Shown: in pieces, positions 1 to 9,161 of the stretch
Layout: the number at the start of each line of letters is the position of its first letter
Position numbering within the stretch: position 1 is the stretch's first letter
Origin: Alphaproteobacteria bacterium
GTDB taxonomy: Bacteria; Pseudomonadota; Alphaproteobacteria; Micavibrionales; Micavibrionaceae
Length of the DNA: 64,000 bases
Direction: 5' to 3'
Assembly (NCBI GenBank): GCA_021775955.1
Contig: JAJFGU010000011.1
Coordinates: 124,001 to 188,000, forward strand
Program-made: the position numbers and the translations under genes
The notes under the pieces: model-generated
Database searches by the model: none
Told to the model about the DNA's origin: nothing
Seen by the model: only the letters and a program-made list of their open reading frames with translations

Positions 1-623
1 TCAAGCCAACTAAAATGCCCGTCAATAATCTCGCCGGAGATATCTTCCTCACCCGCTACCCCGGCAGAAAGCAAACCCTGAATGGCGTTCATAACTTCCT
101 TGGCCTGAGCTCTTATCGGCTTTTCATTCACCGTCCAGCCACCCGAAGCCTTGACGAGCATGTCCTTCCAGGCCTCATGCGGCATATAGGTCACGGCAAA
201 AAACGGCTCCAGATCGGGGGTCAGCAGCACATTATTCGGCCAGCCACCACGCCCGGTCATCATTTGCGTGGCCAACATATAAACCTCATCAAGGTCCGGG
301 CGCTCTTCGCGGTCAACCTTGATATTGATGAAATGCGCATTCATAATTTTGGCAACATCATCATGCTCGAACACTTCGCGCTCCATGACATGGCACCAGT
401 AACAGGTGGAATAACCGACGCTTAAAATGATTGGCTTGTTTTCTTCTTTGGCACGCTTTAACGCTTCCTCGCCCCAGGGATACCAGTCGACGGGGTTGTA
501 GACATGTTGCTGCAAATACGGGCTGGCGGAATCGGCCAGATGGTTTTTGGTTTCTTGCGCGTGAACAGGCTGTGTGCTCATGGTCATTAAGATAGCCCAA
601 ATGGCGAAAAGAAAAACCTGCAT
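1..623 (-). CDS. DUF255 thioredoxin-like protein, 3' end cut by window
   Basis: Reading the minus strand from an ATG at 623 gives an open frame that runs off the left edge. Residues 1-22 look like a signal peptide ending in VHA. The N-terminal signature of the DUF255/YyaL (spermatogenesis-associated protein 20-like) family follows: [27 protein letters not shown], then the thioredoxin-like [12 protein letters not shown] with the two cysteines at 74 and 77. A later DREERPDLD stretch and GGWPNN also fit. The family pairs a thioredoxin fold with a glycosidase-like toroid that lies outside this window. The in vivo substrate is not known. The signal peptide suggests a periplasmic location, which is unusual for the family. 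Confidence 0.85.
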   Translation of the reverse strand, partial: MQVFLFAIWAILMTMSTQPVHAQETKNHLADSASPYLQQHVYNPVDWYPWGEEALKRAKEENKPIILSVGYSTCYWCHVMEREVFEHDDVAKIMNAHFINIKVDREERPDLDEVYMLATQMMTGRGGWPNNVLLTPDLEPFFAVTYMPHEAWKDMLVKASGGWTVNEKPIRAQAKEVMNAIQGLLSAGVAGEEDISGEIIDGHFSWL

Positions 624-660
624 GAATTCACTTTCGGTTGTTTTGCTTTTTTTAAACGCT

Positions 661-1035
661 TCACGCAGCTTCGCTGCTTCGAAGCATGGGCCCCAGCGCC
701 TTACCGCCCAAAATATGGACATGGAAATGCGGCACTTCCTGCCCACCATTCACACCCGCATTGGCAATAGTGCGAAACCCGGAGTCTTTTAAGTCCTTTT
801 CCCGGGCAATCAAAGCAATCGCCTTGTGAAACGCCGCGACCTCTTCAACCGGGGCATTGGCGCCGAAATCAGCGATATCGGTATAGCTACCTTTGGGAAT
901 CACCAGCACATGCACCGGCGCCTGCGGCGATATGTCATTAAAGGCCAACACATGATCGTCTTCATAGACCTTGTCACAGGGGATCTCCCCACGCAGGATT
1001 TTCGCGAAAATATTGTCATTGTCATAGCTGCTCAT
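661..1035 (-). CDS. hinT: HIT family nucleotide-binding hydrolase (HinT-like)
   Basis: A 124-residue protein with the full histidine triad region, [12 protein letters not shown], near the C-terminus. The N-terminal [18 protein letters not shown] is typical of the HinT/protein kinase C inhibitor branch, whose members hydrolyse nucleoside phosphoramidates and acyl-adenylates in the cytoplasm. The ATG at 1035 is chosen because it follows an AAGGGGGAG ribosome site; the frame stays open to 1140 but only through an alternative start with no homology. It is transcribed toward the DUF255 gene, 37 bases away. In many alphaproteobacteria a HIT gene sits near hisE; here it is 6 kb away. Confidence 0.93.
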   Translation of the reverse strand: MSSYDNDNIFAKILRGEIPCDKVYEDDHVLAFNDISPQAPVHVLVIPKGSYTDIADFGANAPVEEVAAFHKAIALIAREKDLKDSGFRTIANAGVNGGQEVPHFHVHILGGKALGPMLRSSEAA

Positions 1036-1115
1036 GGCTCTCCCCCTTGACTTAACGTGGCAATGAAGCCAGATTACACACGAATATAGATGCTTCGTAA
1101 AGGGATTCCCGGCTG

Positions 1116-1472
1116 ATGCTATTGACCATGTTAAAGGCAAAAATACACCGCGCCACCGTAACCGGATCGGATATGGATTACGAGGGTTCGATTACGATTG
1201 ACCGCGACCTTATGGATCGTTCGGAAATGTTGCCTTATGAGCAGGTGGACGTTCTGAACATCAGCAATGGCGCGCGCTTTACAACCTATGTCATAGAAGG
1301 CAAGCGCGGCAAAGGCGATATCGGCATTCATGGCGCCGCGGCGCGGCTGGTCCAGAAGGGCGACAGAGTTATTATCTGCGCCTATGGTCAGGTCGAAAAG
1401 GAAAAGGCCCGCAACTATAAACCCACCGTCCTTTTGATGAACGAAGACAACACCGTTAAATCAGAATACTAG
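1116..1472 (+). CDS. panD: Aspartate 1-decarboxylase precursor
   Basis: PanD makes beta-alanine from aspartate for pantothenate and CoA synthesis. The 118-residue length is normal for the pro-enzyme. The self-cleavage site is the Gly24-Ser25 pair in DYEGSITID; Ser25 becomes the pyruvoyl group of the alpha chain. Other matches are [12 protein letters not shown] at the start, [10 protein letters not shown] with the catalytic tyrosine region, and [15 protein letters not shown]. The gene starts 80 bases from the divergent HIT gene, so the two promoters must share 1036-1115. An in-frame ATG at 1128 is an alternative start. No other pantothenate gene is in the window. Confidence 0.95.
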   Translation: MLLTMLKAKIHRATVTGSDMDYEGSITIDRDLMDRSEMLPYEQVDVLNISNGARFTTYVIEGKRGKGDIGIHGAAARLVQKGDRVIICAYGQVEKEKARNYKPTVLLMNEDNTVKSEY

Positions 1473-1540
1473 GCATTAATTCCTTTACAGAAAAACATAA
1501 ATAGGCTATGATAATTCTAGTCACAGCCGCTTTGCGTTCT

Positions 1541-1704
1541 TATAGTCATTCCAATTCAGAATCCGGCATTTAAACCTTCGTCATTCCCCGAATTTTGCTT
1601 CTCAAAATTCTAGGGGAATCCATGGATGGCCTTAGAATTTTTATTTAAAAATTCAGGCCATGACATCATTGATGTGTATCAGATTCTGAATTGGAATGAC
1701 TATA
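1541..1704. mobile_element. MITE-like palindromic element, copy A
   Basis: A 164-base element bounded by perfect 23-base terminal inverted repeats at 1541-1563 and 1682-1704 (core GTCATTCCAATTCAGAATC). It has nested internal inverted repeats: CCCCGAATTTTG near 1586 pairs imperfectly with CAAAATTCTAGGGG near 1603, and GGCCTTAGAATTTTT at 1628 pairs with an AAAAATTCAGGCC arm near 1648. It encodes no protein. A second copy lies at 13909-14060. These features fit a non-autonomous miniature inverted-repeat element. It fills most of the 407-base gap between panD and the next gene (1473-1879); the rest of that gap is AT-rich with nothing I recognise. Confidence 0.8.
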
Positions 1705-1879
1705 AATTGCACCGGAATTTACAATTTATTTGCCATAGCTCATGATTCGTTCCCGCGTAAGTCATTGAAAAAACTGAACTATGAAGTTATGTAATAAAGT
1801 TATAAATACAAAAATTCCGTGATTCAAACTAAAGGACTACGTTTTTCTTTTTTAATTCAGCAAGTTACAGCGAAAAAGC

Positions 1880-4237
1880 CTAAGAATGAGCCAAATTCAA
1901 TTCGGCTGCTGCCTTTGCGCGGGCTTCTGTCAGTAAGTCCTTGACGGCCGCGCCACTGTCTCCAGCCACCACAGTACTTAAGACCTTATCCTTGGCACCA
2001 AGAAGCTGAAGCGTGTCGCCCTCCGCGACGACGTGATCGGGCAGCTTACTACATATAGGGTGTACCATTGTTCCGCTATCGGCCGCCGCCGAAAGTGGTG
2101 TGACCGCGTCTCCGGTAGCAAGGTCCGTCAACCAGCACTTTGCTGCGGTCTCGGTGAGGGTCGTCTCGTCAGCGGCAGTAGCAGCAGTAGGAAGAACTGC
2201 CGCAATATTTTTTTCATCAGTAGGAAGTGATTCGAAATCGTTAGCTGGAAGCTCCCCCCATAATTCCTGATCACTGCTCACCGCTTCGTTTACCAGTTGC
2301 TCGCCAAGGGCACGGTCGGTCTCTAACAGGGACAGCCCCAAATCAGCGCGCGCGGTGATATCGTCGTCCAACATTTTTTCGGCCAACGCTTTCTGCTCCG
2401 GCGAAAGGCTGTCTTTTTCTTCCATCAATGCTATCACTCTTTCATCACCGGTTGGTGGTGTGACGTCAGAGGCGAAGGGAGTATCATTGACACCGTCGAG
2501 AGAGCTAATAGAGCCGGGAATACCACCCTGACCTAAGCTGTTGTTGTTGGCAGCATCAGGAGTATCAAACACATCGTTAAACGGTGGTTCAATACGACCC
2601 AGTTGTTCTCCAATCGGTTCCAACGTTTCCTTATAAACGCGGACCCCGTCAACAATAACGCCGCCCTCACCAGCTGGCAGCGAAGGAGGCACGGGATGCG
2701 TTACATCAGCGAAATAATAATCGCCCTTGCTGAAATCGAGCGGTTTGCCCGATTCACAGTCCCAGCCTTCAAGAGCCGTAGAATCAGCCTCAATAACCTT
2801 ATGGATGGCGTTTATTTGCAGCTGATCAAGTGTGCCCGTAGCCTTTGCCGCTTCAAGCAAGGCAAGACGTGTTTCCTTGGAACTCCATTCCTCGCCATTA
2901 CAATCCTCAACGGTTGTCCACGGAACATCTTGAAGTTTCGTGGCGTCATATTGAAGTTCGGACGGTTTAGGATTTGGATGAGAAGGACCGGTATCTTCTA
3001 CCGGCACAAGCGAAGGAATATCAACGCTCTCTCCTACGCTTGGTACGACCAGTATGCCTTCAGTTATAACCTCTCCAAAAGGCGACGCAGTAGACGTGTC
3101 ACCGCCTACTACCACGACATCATTGGCCGCGGGCGAGGAATCCCAAAGGTCCTGAATACCAGCACCGACAAGACAACCACCAACAAAACCAAGACCGGCA
3201 CGGCGGCCTCTTTCTTTGGCGGCGGTCCAGGCCATACCGTTATAGTTTGCCTTTGTGAAAATCGCGCGTAATTTTCCACCTTCTGCTTTTGCAGTTTCCC
3301 ACGCTTCCTTATCAAAAAAGAAAATCGGTGCTGTTGGCATCGGCTCACCGCTGTCTAGACATTCATCACATTGCCTATTGTATTCCGCACGTTGTCTCTT
3401 GTATTCGTTAGTATATTCCCAGGCCCCCATTGCTCCGCCATAAAGAACGGCTGCTCCAAAGATAGGGGCTAGATTTGTTGTTGAGCTGGTTACACCAAAC
3501 AAAGCTTTGACGCCCATAGAGCCCACAAGACCCACCGCAGCGTGCTTAAAGAAGCTTAAGAACCACGCGCCCCAACCAAGCTTCTGCGGAGGTTCAACCT
3601 CTACTCTTTGGGCTGGATCGTTGTTCGGGGGTTGATTTGGTGGACCCCCGCCAATATCTGTTCTTTCCCACTCATCAAGGTTTGCGCCAGGTAGTGCCAT
3701 CAAACTCTTATCGCCTTCAACTGATGGTTCCTCGGTTACTTGTTCATCCTCGGTTTGCGATGTTTCTGTCGAAGGCGTCCTTTGTCCAAAAGATCTAAAA
3801 GGCATACCATTTGGTCTCTTCTGATCGGACTGGAAAAGTGGTTCAATCCTTACGCTATGGCCAAGGTTGGGCAGCCTGCGAACGACGTTCGAGGCCGCCG
3901 GTTGATTAGTGGAAAGATCGTCCACAACTGATGATGTTTGCGAGCTATCATCCGAAAGATGCTCGTTTATGATCGATTGCAGATCTGAGCTGATCCCAGC
4001 ACGCGTTACCTCTTCCGACGGCGGTTCTTCCGGCAGGTTCAGGGCCTCCTCGGCTGTTAAGTTCGGCACATCCTGATGAGGGGATACCTGGTTCGCTTCA
4101 GGTGTCCTGGTACTTTGCGCATTTGGTAATGAGTCCTCCTGATAGGATTCTTGCGTAGAACGCACAGGAGGACGCACGCCTGTACTTTCGTCAGAGCCTG
4201 GTGGTTGTGAACCGGGGGGGGTTGTACTCTCAGCCAT
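1880..4237 (-). CDS. Large unrecognised membrane-associated protein
   Basis: I do not recognise this 785-residue protein. Residues 1-215 are low-complexity, rich in P, S, T, E and Q and probably disordered. Hydrophobic stretches follow at about 225-272 (glycine-rich, starting near WGAWFLSFFKHAAVGLVG) and 346-362. The rest is acidic, soluble-looking sequence with scattered cysteines. There is no signal peptide. The ATG at 4237 opens a 254-base divergent region shared with the exported gene at 4492; this holds a possible TTGACA at 4427-4432 for the plus strand. Composition is unlike the neighbouring housekeeping genes, which suggests a lineage-specific gene. A type IV secretion substrate is one possibility, but no motif supports it. 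Confidence 0.7.
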   Translation of the reverse strand: MAESTTPPGSQPPGSDESTGVRPPVRSTQESYQEDSLPNAQSTRTPEANQVSPHQDVPNLTAEEALNLPEEPPSEEVTRAGISSDLQSIINEHLSDDSSQTSSVVDDLSTNQPAASNVVRRLPNLGHSVRIEPLFQSDQKRPNGMPFRSFGQRTPSTETSQTEDEQVTEEPSVEGDKSLMALPGANLDEWERTDIGGGPPNQPPNNDPAQRVEVEPPQKLGWGAWFLSFFKHAAVGLVGSMGVKALFGVTSSTTNLAPIFGAAVLYGGAMGAWEYTNEYKRQRAEYNRQCDECLDSGEPMPTAPIFFFDKEAWETAKAEGGKLRAIFTKANYNGMAWTAAKERGRRAGLGFVGGCLVGAGIQDLWDSSPAANDVVVVGGDTSTASPFGEVITEGILVVPSVGESVDIPSLVPVEDTGPSHPNPKPSELQYDATKLQDVPWTTVEDCNGEEWSSKETRLALLEAAKATGTLDQLQINAIHKVIEADSTALEGWDCESGKPLDFSKGDYYFADVTHPVPPSLPAGEGGVIVDGVRVYKETLEPIGEQLGRIEPPFNDVFDTPDAANNNSLGQGGIPGSISSLDGVNDTPFASDVTPPTGDERVIALMEEKDSLSPEQKALAEKMLDDDITARADLGLSLLETDRALGEQLVNEAVSSDQELWGELPANDFESLPTDEKNIAAVLPTAATAADETTLTETAAKCWLTDLATGDAVTPLSAAADSGTMVHPICSKLPDHVVAEGDTLQLLGAKDKVLSTVVAGDSGAAVKDLLTEARAKAAAELNLAHS

Positions 4238-4491
4238 TTGTTTAAACCTTTAAATAATAAAATTAAGTCCCACTTATAAAAATCTTTTATGGCAGCAAGG
4301 ATGCGGAGATAGCGCCGCTTTCTTGCCATAAAGAGAATCCATAATGGCTGCTAGATACATGTTTTTGAGGATTTATGCAAATAAAACTTTTGCTGCAGGG
4401 CAACAAGGATTATTTTACGAAATTTCTTGACATAAACGACCAATTTATGGAATACACATTCCCGTAATCAATTTTTAATAAGTTTTTTTAG

Positions 4492-5856
4492 ATGGGAATT
4501 TTAGATATGAATATGCGCACAGCATTTGGACACAAGACGTTTGCTTTGACAACTAGTGTAATCATGGGTGTTTCTACGTGGCTGAGCAGCGTGAACATTC
4601 CGGATTTAGCATACAAGGGCAATGTTGTTGGTATTGCGCACGCTGGTGATAAAAAAGGATGGGGGCAGCCTTCTCACCCCCCTCAACAACCGCAATACGG
4701 AGATCAAAATATTGAGGGACAATTTGGTGACCAGAATTTTAATCCAAAGTTTAAAGGCGATCAACGGTTTAAAGGGACACAATATCAGGACGCTTCACCT
4801 ACTGCAGAATCCGATGCCTCTATAAAAGACAGTGGAAACAGCCGTAGCCGTAGCGGTGTAAAGGACAGTGGAAATAGCCGTAGCCGCAGCGCCGGCGGTA
4901 ACAGTGGCGGCCAAAACACTAGTTATTCAAGCAACAGTGAATTTCTAGCGATTGATTTTCCGGACGCAGCCACCATTATCCTTCCCGGTTCAAATATTCC
5001 CTGTGCCGGTGAAGATGGTTGGAATTTGACCGTAACTGCTCTGGTTAATGGAAGCGGTGGAAGCGGAGGTGGCGGCCGTACAACAAGAGATATTCAGGGT
5101 GTCGCCCTGCCGCCGGAACTTCTTGGCCGCCCTATGATCGCCTACCAGATGGAACATTGGAACATGCTGATGGAGATATATGAGAATAATGATCTGGATA
5201 AAAAAGATTGGGAAAAGCTGGACTGTATGTTCCGCACCTTCTTTAAAGATTATATACGACTACAGGTCCAGCAAAGGCTTGTGCAAATGGGTGTGCAGGG
5301 CAATGTGGCGATTGCCCAGATTGTTGCCGCCGCCAATATCGTTATGAGAGATTTGAGAGAAAAAGGCATGAATATGCGTCTCGTGCTCAGACATGCCTGT
5401 GGTCTTGATGTAGAACATGCCGAACATGGTCCCAATGGTGAAAGAAGTAATCCGGTTCTCGCCACTATCCCATCACTTAAGAAAAATGGTGATCATGAGC
5501 TCTGCCTGCTTTATGGGCAGAAAATGATCACGTTTAGCTTTGGTGGCGATGATGGCGGAGAGCCAGGCTACGTTACAAACTTTAAAGACATGCTACCCAA
5601 CCTTGCCCCATTGGAGGCTATCGATGGATTGTCTGACTTCAATGTAGGCACCAGCGATCAGAATAACGATGGTAAACACCCGTTTGTATCTAGCCCCATG
5701 GGCGTTCGCCTTCCAAGAACGCGCGCACTATTCGGGAACCAAAGCACAGATGGAGCTGATAAAGCGGGAGCGGGAGCCACTAACGGTTCCACTGGTAGTG
5801 ACCATCAAGGAAAGGGCCAAGAAGACAATAGTGGCTGGACATTTTGGGGCCCTTAG
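4492..5856 (+). CDS. Unrecognised exported low-complexity protein
   Basis: A 454-residue protein of unknown function. A hydrophobic N-terminus ends in GIAHAG near residue 51, plausibly a long signal peptide. It is followed by Q/G-rich sequence with short repeats (YGDQN, FGDQN), a direct repeat of KDSGNSRSRS, and a GSGGSGGGG linker. Residues about 200-320 look like a folded, mostly helical domain (VALPPELLGRPM onward), followed by a glycine-rich tail ending WTFWGP. ATGs at 4507 and 4513 are alternative starts, and none has a strong ribosome site. A terminator at 5884 follows. It is divergent from the 785-residue gene and codirectional with the lipoprotein gene at 5944, which may be functionally linked. 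Confidence 0.7.
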   Translation: MGILDMNMRTAFGHKTFALTTSVIMGVSTWLSSVNIPDLAYKGNVVGIAHAGDKKGWGQPSHPPQQPQYGDQNIEGQFGDQNFNPKFKGDQRFKGTQYQDASPTAESDASIKDSGNSRSRSGVKDSGNSRSRSAGGNSGGQNTSYSSNSEFLAIDFPDAATIILPGSNIPCAGEDGWNLTVTALVNGSGGSGGGGRTTRDIQGVALPPELLGRPMIAYQMEHWNMLMEIYENNDLDKKDWEKLDCMFRTFFKDYIRLQVQQRLVQMGVQGNVAIAQIVAAANIVMRDLREKGMNMRLVLRHACGLDVEHAEHGPNGERSNPVLATIPSLKKNGDHELCLLYGQKMITFSFGGDDGGEPGYVTNFKDMLPNLAPLEAIDGLSDFNVGTSDQNNDGKHPFVSSPMGVRLPRTRALFGNQSTDGADKAGAGATNGSTGSDHQGKGQEDNSGWTFWGP

Positions 5857-5883
5857 TCTGCACCGGCAAATATTAAAGGGATA

Positions 5884-5920
5884 AAACTGCCGTCTGAGAC
5901 CATTCATGCGGCAGTTTTTT
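5884..5920 (+). terminator. Rho-independent terminator
   Basis: A 9-base stem, AAACTGCCG at 5884-5892 pairing with CGGCAGTTT at 5909-5917, runs directly into six T residues. It lies 28 bases past the stop of the exported protein ending at 5856 and is oriented to end that transcript. Confidence 0.85.
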
Positions 5921-5943
5921 AAACAAAAAAACAGGATTTTTAA

Positions 5944-6654
5944 ATGCGCTTTTTTCACCAGGCAGAAAATCAAACAACCGGCTGGGCCTTATGGAGCATA
6001 TGCACCCTTTCAACGATTTTTGGCGGTTGCAGTACTGTTCAGCCTTATGGGCAGCCTTTTATAGACACGGAAACATGTCACCGGTACACCCTTAGAGGGG
6101 TTGTAGACGAAAGTAATAACGTCTTTGTAGAAGATGAAGGCTCTATAAAGAGGGTCGCTGGAGTGGATGCTGTTTGTGCGCTTAAGAAAGTAAAGGAAAT
6201 GGAATATAAAATAAGGCACACGCGTATTGTAGAGGCCAGAAACCTTATGCAAGAGGCGCTTAGAGAGAAATTTGAGACGCTTTTTGTTTGGCTTCATGTG
6301 GTGGATCCCGCCACCAGGAAAGAGTTTTTAGAAACTTTCGCCGATGCACTTAATTCGGAGGTAGCAGAAGTGCAGGCGGCAGCAAAGGAAGCCCTTAAAG
6401 GGCGCAATATGACACTTGCCGAAATTGAGCAGAGATTGAATAAGCTTCGGGCCCAACTTAAAGGAACTGTTGCACCTACCGACGTCGAGCAAGACGAGCC
6501 GGAAGATGATCCTCTTGGTGATAGCGAAAGCAAGTGCGCAGGGACCGGAAAGACCACGACGTTGCCAGACGGACAACCGGGTTTTATTTTAGCTTGCGAG
6601 GCAATTCCTGAGCTCGATGGCCGCCGCGCCGCGCCCGTCACACCCGCCATGTAA
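5944..6654 (+). CDS. Putative lipoprotein of unknown function
   Basis: A 236-residue protein. The N-terminus has a weakly charged segment, a hydrophobic run and a lipobox-like IFGGC at about residues 25-29, so it is probably a lipoprotein. Residues 85-165 are predicted-helical and charged (EALREKFETLF, AAAKEALKGRN, IEQRLNKLRAQLKG), which could form a coiled coil. An acidic DEPEDDPLGD stretch and a C-terminal domain with two cysteines follow. I cannot name a family. It follows the 4492-5856 gene after a terminator and stops 4 bases from the convergent hisE stop. Confidence 0.65.
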   Translation: MRFFHQAENQTTGWALWSICTLSTIFGGCSTVQPYGQPFIDTETCHRYTLRGVVDESNNVFVEDEGSIKRVAGVDAVCALKKVKEMEYKIRHTRIVEARNLMQEALREKFETLFVWLHVVDPATRKEFLETFADALNSEVAEVQAAAKEALKGRNMTLAEIEQRLNKLRAQLKGTVAPTDVEQDEPEDDPLGDSESKCAGTGKTTTLPDGQPGFILACEAIPELDGRRAAPVTPAM

Positions 6655-6658
6655 ATAG

Positions 6659-7006
6659 CTAATCCTGCGATCGGGCTGCTTTTTCGGTATGGCCGGATTG
6701 GCCGAAACGCCCCTCTAGCACGTCAAACACCTCATCCGGTGGGACATCGTGATAGGCCAGCAAAACCATCAGATGAAACAGTAAATCCGCCGCCTCGGCC
6801 TTTAGCGCATCGCGAATTTGTACATCACCCGGACTTTTTTCCAGGCGCAGGGATTCGGCGTTGGTTTCTTCCGCTTCCTCAGCGACTTTTTCGGTGATTT
6901 TTGCTGCACCTTTGCTATACAAACTTGCAACATAAGACTCGTCCGCCGCGGCGCCTTTGCGCGTCAGCAAAACCTGGTACAGGGAATTTAAAATATGCTC
7001 ACTCAT
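6659..7006 (-). CDS. hisE: Phosphoribosyl-ATP pyrophosphatase
   Basis: HisE hydrolyses phosphoribosyl-ATP to phosphoribosyl-AMP, the second step of histidine synthesis. The 115-residue protein carries the all-alpha MazG-like metal site: KITEKVAEEAEET followed by EAADLLFHLMVLLAYHDV. It stands alone and is not fused to HisI; hisI is not in this window. The start ATG at 7006 lies 5 bases past the hisF stop, so it is the last gene of hisA-hisF-hisE. Its stop is 4 bases from the convergent lipoprotein gene, and no terminator is visible between them. Confidence 0.95.
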   Translation of the reverse strand: MSEHILNSLYQVLLTRKGAAADESYVASLYSKGAAKITEKVAEEAEETNAESLRLEKSPGDVQIRDALKAEAADLLFHLMVLLAYHDVPPDEVFDVLEGRFGQSGHTEKAARSQD

Positions 7007-7011
7007 AGTGT

Positions 7012-7767
7012 TTACGTCCTTACCGCAATGCCGGCGTCATGCATCGCCTGGCGCGCCTGCTCAATTGTATACTCACCAAAGTGAAAAATCGAGGCCGCAA
7101 GCACGGCAGAGGCGTGGCCCTCTTTCACCCCATCAACCAGATGATCCAGCGTGCCGACTCCGCCGGACGCTATCACGGGAACAGAAACGGCATCGGAAAT
7201 GCTGCGGGTTAAATCAAGATCAAAGCCGCTTTTTGTGCCGTCGCGATCCATCGAGGTCAGCAGGATTTCTCCGGCGCCAAATTCGGCCATTTGCTGCGCC
7301 CACTCCAGCGCATCAATACCAGTTTCCTTGCGGCCACCATGAGTGTAAACTTCCCAGTGATCCCCGGTTTTCTTGGCGTCAATTGCCACAACAATGCATT
7401 GATTGCCGCATTTATCGGCGGCTTCTTTGACAAAATCGGGATTGTTTACGGCGGCCGAATTGATAGCGATTTTATCGGCCCCGGCCTGCAGCAAATTGCG
7501 GATATCTTCCAGCGTTCTGACCCCGCCGCCAACGGTCAGCGGCATAAAAACTTCTTCCGCGGTATGGGATACGACATCCAGAATTGTATTTCTATTGTCT
7601 GAAGTTGCTGTGATATCGAGAAAGCAAAGCTCGTCCGCGCCCTGCTCACAATACAGCCTTGCCTGCTCCACCGGATCGCCGGCATCAATCAGATCGACGA
7701 AATTTACGCCTTTGACGACGCGGCCTTCACTGACGTCTAAACAAGGAATGATGCGGGTTTTGAGCAT
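7012..7767 (-). CDS. hisF: Imidazole glycerol phosphate synthase, cyclase subunit
   Basis: HisF uses ammonia delivered by HisH to close the imidazole ring, giving IGP and AICAR. The 251-residue TIM barrel has both catalytic aspartates: Asp11 in [15 protein letters not shown] and the second in [11 protein letters not shown]. Phosphate-binding glycine motifs are present ([12 protein letters not shown] and [13 protein letters not shown]). The ATG at 7767 follows hisA by 3 bases, with a GAGG ribosome site inside the hisA end, so translation is probably coupled. Its partner HisH is encoded upstream at 9162-9830 on the same strand. Confidence 0.97.
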   Translation of the reverse strand: MLKTRIIPCLDVSEGRVVKGVNFVDLIDAGDPVEQARLYCEQGADELCFLDITATSDNRNTILDVVSHTAEEVFMPLTVGGGVRTLEDIRNLLQAGADKIAINSAAVNNPDFVKEAADKCGNQCIVVAIDAKKTGDHWEVYTHGGRKETGIDALEWAQQMAEFGAGEILLTSMDRDGTKSGFDLDLTRSISDAVSVPVIASGGVGTLDHLVDGVKEGHASAVLAASIFHFGEYTIEQARQAMHDAGIAVRT

Positions 7768-7770
7768 TTC

Positions 7771-8520
7771 TTATGCCTCATTTGCTGCGGTGTAAGTTCC
7801 CGCCGCCACCGCCAGCGCATCCTTCGGCGTAATGGTTTCATCATACAGCGCCCGGCCGACAATCACGCCCTCGACGCCGTACTCGGCCGCCTCGCGTACC
7901 AGCTTGATATCTTCCAGCGAATGCGCGCCACCCGAAGCTATCACCGGGATCGACGTGCTTTGCGCCAGCGAAATGGTGGAAACAACGTTGACGCCCTTGC
8001 CGGTGCCGTCGCGCTCGATATCGGTATAAATAATCGTGGCCACCCCGGCATCTTCGAAATGCTGCGCCAGTTCGTTGGCTTGAATATTGGCGGCATCAAT
8101 CCAGCCATCGACCATAACCTCGCCGCCAAGCGCATCAATGCCAACAGCGATCTGGCCGGGAAACTCGCGGCAGGCTTGCCTCACAAGATCGGGGTCACGC
8201 ACCGCCGCGGTGCCCAGGATCACCCGGCTCACCCCTTCGGCCAGCCAGTGCTCGATTTGTGCATGGGTGCGGATGCCACCGCCCAACTGCACCGGAACAT
8301 CAACGGTTTTGATGATATCACGTACGGCGTGCTGGTTTTCCGGGCTGCCATGGACCGCGCCGTCAAGATCGACAATATGCAACCAGTTAAACCCCGCCCG
8401 CGCCCATTCATGGGCCTGGTCCGCCGGGTTTTCGTTATAGACAGTGTCGCGCGTCATATCGCCCTGTACCAGGCGTACGCATTTGCCGTCTTTGAGGTCT
8501 ATGGCCGGATAAATAATCAT
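7771..8520 (-). CDS. hisA: ProFAR isomerase (phosphoribosylformimino-AICAR-phosphate isomerase)
   Basis: HisA opens the ribose ring of ProFAR by an Amadori rearrangement, supplying PRFAR to HisF/HisH. The 249-residue TIM barrel starts MIIYPAIDLKDGKCVRL, with catalytic Asp8, and the second catalytic aspartate is in IYTDIERDGTGKG. The ATG at 8520 is chosen from family alignment; the longer frame begins with TTG at 8556 and has no homology. No strong ribosome site lies close to this ATG, but the GNAT gene ends 19 bases upstream, so coupling is likely. hisF follows 3 bases downstream. Confidence 0.96.
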   Translation of the reverse strand: MIIYPAIDLKDGKCVRLVQGDMTRDTVYNENPADQAHEWARAGFNWLHIVDLDGAVHGSPENQHAVRDIIKTVDVPVQLGGGIRTHAQIEHWLAEGVSRVILGTAAVRDPDLVRQACREFPGQIAVGIDALGGEVMVDGWIDAANIQANELAQHFEDAGVATIIYTDIERDGTGKGVNVVSTISLAQSTSIPVIASGGAHSLEDIKLVREAAEYGVEGVIVGRALYDETITPKDALAVAAGTYTAANEA

Positions 8521-8539
8521 GGGAAGAGGTATAAAGGAG

Positions 8540-9115
8540 CTACGGCTCCTGTTCAACCGCTTTGGGATCGATGACCTTGTAGTAGTAATAGCCCTTTACC
8601 ACCTCATTTTTGACGCGCGCGTAGTAAGGATGTTCACCGATACGGGTATAGCCAAGGTCTTCATAAAGCTTGATCGCGCCTTCCATGGTTTCGCGCACAT
8701 CGAGATTAATCACGGAAAAGCCCTCTTCCAGCGCCACTTCTTCCGCCTGTGTGATCAGCATATGCGCCAGATTATGGCCGCGCGCCCAGGGGGCGATAAA
8801 GCTCGTGGTCAGCTGCACGGCATGGGATTGTGCCTCGTTATTGACCGGGGGCATGATGAGCTGGCAGGTGCCGCAAATCACGCCATCGAGCCTTGCGACA
8901 AACAAAACCCGCGCCGGCATGGCGATAACGCCCTGCCAGAAGCGCTCCAAAAGATCGCGGGAGGGCAAGTCGACCCAGCCGAACCCGCCGCCGCCTTCTA
9001 CGGCTGCATCGGTGGCATCGCTCAAATCATTGATATCCGCCGGGGTAAGTTCCTGGATAACGCGCTCAACGGTTGCCACAGGGTCTGTAGGTTTCATTGG
9101 GTGTTGGTCGCTCAT
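8540..9115 (-). CDS. GNAT family N-acetyltransferase within the his cluster
   Basis: A 191-residue GNAT protein. The acetyl-CoA-binding strand and helix are visible as TTSFIAPWARGHNLAHMLI (RGHNLA standing for the Q/RxxGxG/A motif), and the C-terminal part GAIKLYEDLGYTRIG is the usual GNAT ending. The start at ATG 9115 follows a GGGGGAA ribosome site. The substrate is unknown. It sits between hisH (46-base gap) and hisA (19-base gap) on the same strand, so it is probably cotranscribed with them. In the usual alphaproteobacterial order hisH is followed directly by hisA, so this looks like an added gene. A histidine-related role is only a guess. Confidence 0.88.
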   Translation of the reverse strand: MSDQHPMKPTDPVATVERVIQELTPADINDLSDATDAAVEGGGGFGWVDLPSRDLLERFWQGVIAMPARVLFVARLDGVICGTCQLIMPPVNNEAQSHAVQLTTSFIAPWARGHNLAHMLITQAEEVALEEGFSVINLDVRETMEGAIKLYEDLGYTRIGEHPYYARVKNEVVKGYYYYKVIDPKAVEQEP

Positions 9116-9161
9116 TTTAATTTCCCCCACTTTTTAAATAGAGCCTCTTTCTAAATAGAGT

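Noticed and set aside
1538-1720. Rho-independent terminator for panD
   Set aside because: The long inverted repeat could stop transcription, but its size, nested structure and second copy at 13909 fit a mobile element better.
2603-3271. 222-residue plus-strand frame inside the 785-residue gene
   Set aside because: Basic, low-complexity shadow of the minus-strand gene; no ribosome site or recognisable family.
4057-4329. 90-residue minus-strand frame upstream of the 785-residue gene
   Set aside because: It overlaps the start of that gene in another frame and is a basic, compositionally random product.
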